16,215 nt of DNA from Syntrophomonadaceae bacterium (GTDB lineage: Bacteria > Bacillota > Syntrophomonadia > Syntrophomonadales > Syntrophomonadaceae). Position numbers and translations under genes: made by a program. Positions 14,874 to 16,215 of the stretch are shown one piece after another (position 1 is the first letter of the stretch; each line of letters opens with the position of its first letter). The stretch covers positions 1 through 16,215 of the forward strand of contig JAQUBU010000023.1 in the NCBI GenBank assembly GCA_028686565.1. The letters run 5' to 3'. The notes beneath the pieces were generated by a model. The model was not told where the DNA came from and did not search any database. It saw nothing but the letters and a program-made list of their open reading frames with translations.

Positions 14874-14984
14874 GGGAACCAATAAGGAGGGACCCTGCGG
14901 GCACGCAGATGTGCTCTTCGAGCACCAATAAGGAGGTACCCTTAGGGCACACGGATGTTCCCTGTCGGGAACAAATATGGAGGC
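14873..14984 (+). repeat. 46/47-bp tandem repeats in the tRNA-Sec leader, with conserved hairpins
   Basis: Units start at 14873 (46 bp), 14919 (47 bp) and 14966 (partial, running into the tRNA). Each begins cgNgNaccaataaggagg or a near form. A hairpin bridges each unit junction: gtgctc/gagcac (14911-14925) and gttccc/gggaac (14957-14972). The stem bases differ between the two but pairing is kept. A smaller ccc/ggg stem after each aaggagg is also kept. The ggagg of unit 3 coincides with the first bases of the tRNA. These features point to a structured RNA leader rather than protein coding. Confidence 0.75.
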
Positions 14985-15077
14985 GGATCGGTCCTGGTGG
15001 GCCGCCTGGACTTCAAATCCAGTATGCGCGGCGGCGATCCCGTCGTGGGTGGGTTCGATTCCCACACGCTTCCGCCA
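14979..15077 (+). tRNA. selC: tRNA-Sec (anticodon UCA)
   Basis: The 99-nt gene has the selenocysteine layout. The acceptor is 14979-14986 with 15066-15073, followed by G and encoded CCA (15075-15077). The long 6-bp D stem is cggtcc/ggccg-type (14989-14994 with 14999-15004) around a four-base loop tggt. The anticodon stem ctgga/tccag surrounds cttcaaa with TCA at 15013-15015. A long variable arm spans 15023-15048 (cggcgg/ccgtcg type stem). The T stem is gtggg/cccac around ttcgatt. The arrangement parallels E. coli selC. The innermost acceptor pair is G14986 opposite A15066, so only seven of the usual eight acceptor pairs are canonical. It is charged by SerRS and converted by SelA. Confidence 0.95.
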
Positions 15078-15093
15078 AATCTTTAAATTCTAG

Positions 15094-15117
15094 ACCTGCC
15101 AGAAGCAGGTTTTTTTA
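15094..15117 (+). terminator. Intrinsic terminator of tRNA-Sec
   Basis: The stem acctgc/gcaggt around cagaa is followed directly by seven T. It lies 17 bases after the CCA end. It overlaps the last bases of the converging gene at 15115, for which the T-run is on the wrong side. Confidence 0.88.
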
Positions 15118-16149
15118 TTCTTTTGTTTTCACAAGTTTGATCATTCTCTCGATATCTTCGTTGGTGTTCACCGGATAAAGATGCGTTTGAGGATTTTTAG
15201 TTTGGAATACTCTAAATATTTCGTCAGCAAACGGTTGGCCAATAATTAAGATGCCCTTGAAATCTAAAACTATTTCTTTAAACTGATCAAATCTTGCTAA
15301 CAGTCTTTTAGCTTGCGATCTGGAAACGAGGGCTTCGCCCTCATATTGTAAAAGCTTTACCGGTACAGTTGTTTTTTGAAAACCATACTCTTCTGAATCA
15401 ATGCCTGGAGTAAACTGATTAAATACATCTTTCATTTCCCGCTTAGAGCCCCTTTCAATAGTCATATGCACAGATGTTCCTTGCGAATTTTTTCCCATAT
15501 CTGGCAACAACCAGTCATCATCATTATGAAGAAAAACGGTATCTTCTGAAAGAATGACAAACTCATCGAACATACGTGATGTGAAAAATATACCTTCACC
15601 GGAATGATTAGACGGATCAGAGGTTAATTTTCCTTTTGAAAGTTCCAAAATAGCGTGGTTCTTATCACAAAGGTTAAAATCCCTCTGGATTTTTGTAAAA
15701 ATACCTATCCCGTCATCGTGTATTCTAAACCTTATTCTTAACGCACTGTATGTAACAACTACATCTAATTGTGAAGCTCCCGAATGTTCTATGACATTGT
15801 TAACCATTTCCCCTATGCCATAATGGCAAATATCATTCACATTTTGTGATAGTATTGGAAGTGATGGTTTAACATTATTCCTCCAAATATCCTCTTCGTC
15901 AAAGTGGTTTTGATGAAGATCAAAAGTATAAAATTGAGTAATTTCATTAAGTTTATATAGCTTGTTTTTTCCTTCCTCATTAACAATGAGGTTTTGACAC
16001 TCAACTTGTTTCTTTATATATCTATATACAGTTTGTCTCGATATATTGAATTGTATGCTGGCTTGCCTAACAATCTCTTTCGGATGCTCTTCAATATTCT
16101 TAAGAATGTAAGTAGTTAAAGCATTTTCATCTATCTTTGATTTTGCCAT
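15115..16149 (-). CDS. HTH + GHKL ATPase + STAS-like (DUF4325) regulatory protein
   Basis: Three parts are visible in this 344-residue protein. An N-terminal helix-turn-helix covers about 10-48 (I-V-R-Q-A-S-I-Q-F-N-I-S-R-Q-T-V-Y-R-Y-I). A histidine-kinase-type ATPase fold covers about 95-235, with N-box E-M-V-N-N-V-I-E-H-S (114-123), G1 box D-D-G-I-G-I (145-150) and G2 box S-G-E-G-I-F-F (183-189). A C-terminal STAS-like DUF4325 domain covers about 262-340 (G-E-A-L-V-S-R-S-Q-A-K-R-L-L then V-L-D-F-K-G). There is no phospho-acceptor histidine or membrane segment. The ATPase resembles anti-sigma kinases such as SpoIIAB/RsbW and the STAS part resembles their antagonists, so it may act as a single-protein switch binding DNA. 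The start is ATG 16149 with GGAG eight bases upstream. No partner gene is in view. Confidence 0.85.
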   Translation of the reverse strand: MAKSKIDENALTTYILKNIEEHPKEIVRQASIQFNISRQTVYRYIKKQVECQNLIVNEEGKNKLYKLNEITQFYTFDLHQNHFDEEDIWRNNVKPSLPILSQNVNDICHYGIGEMVNNVIEHSGASQLDVVVTYSALRIRFRIHDDGIGIFTKIQRDFNLCDKNHAILELSKGKLTSDPSNHSGEGIFFTSRMFDEFVILSEDTVFLHNDDDWLLPDMGKNSQGTSVHMTIERGSKREMKDVFNQFTPGIDSEEYGFQKTTVPVKLLQYEGEALVSRSQAKRLLARFDQFKEIVLDFKGILIIGQPFADEIFRVFQTKNPQTHLYPVNTNEDIERMIKLVKTKE

Positions 16150-16215
16150 GTTATATTCTCCAATTCACAATATTTTTAAACTCCCATAGCACAAGCGGTT
16201 GGCTTTCCCGGTACT

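Noticed and set aside
14873..14984. Possible CRISPR array
   Set aside because: The units are adjacent without unique spacers, there are only two and a half of them, and no cas genes are nearby.
14849..15178. Open frame spanning the tRNA-Sec leader and the tRNA
   Set aside because: Its apparent repeated peptide simply reflects the DNA tandem repeat, and the frame reads through a tRNA and a terminator.

Overview
The window looks like a chromosomal segment of an anaerobic, low-GC, spore-forming Firmicute. A Syntrophomonas-like clostridium is the best guess. The reasons are Shine-Dalgarno-driven genes with many TTG/GTG starts, the sporulation protein YyaC, a complete selA/selB/tRNA-Sec set, and an operon of 2-hydroxyacyl-CoA-dehydratase-type activases. 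The genus is an inference. A perfect ParB-binding site (parS) at 1727-1742, together with the M23 peptidase-bactofilin-yyaC group that often sits near parAB in clostridia, suggests the segment lies near the replication origin.

Layout. Positions 1-1776 hold no intact gene. This is a repeat nest: a direct repeat (93-269), an isolated hairpin (297-341), 26-bp tandem units, and a long inverted repeat (525-653 / 1034-1167) enclosing a decayed GIY-YIG nuclease pseudogene. The pseudogene is itself interrupted by a small dispersed repeat. One 26-bp unit is split by a 155-bp MITE-like palindrome with a visible target duplication. I recognise nothing in 1-92 or 342-444. Next come a 46-bp perfect palindrome centred on parS, then larC (-). 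Divergent from larC are an M23 peptidase and a bactofilin (+), which converge on yyaC (-). From about 5.5 kb the + strand carries a YkvI-type transporter, selA and selB, probably one transcript. From 10.1 to 13.9 kb there is a tight operon of three activase-family proteins plus a LivF-type ABC ATPase. A CBS-ACT regulatory protein (AcuB-like) follows. Then tRNA-Sec appears behind a near-consensus promoter and a 170-nt leader containing structured tandem repeats, and it ends in a clear terminator. The right end is a minus-strand HTH + GHKL ATPase + STAS-like (DUF4325) protein.

How the genes work together. SelA, SelB and tRNA-Sec make and decode selenocysteine. SelD and any selenoprotein must be elsewhere. 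The M23 peptidase and bactofilin probably form a cell-wall-shaping module. The activase operon probably energises a radical dehydratase or reductase encoded elsewhere. LarC belongs to nickel-pincer cofactor synthesis, but LarB and LarE are not here.

Most interesting points: (1) 46-bp tandem repeats with compensatory stem changes between the tRNA-Sec promoter and the tRNA; (2) parS embedded in a much longer perfect palindrome; (3) the nested GIY-YIG/inverted-repeat/MITE structure with readable insertion history; (4) a dispersed small repeat present four times in the window, twice in transcribed leaders; (5) the HTH-ATPase-STAS-like fusion.
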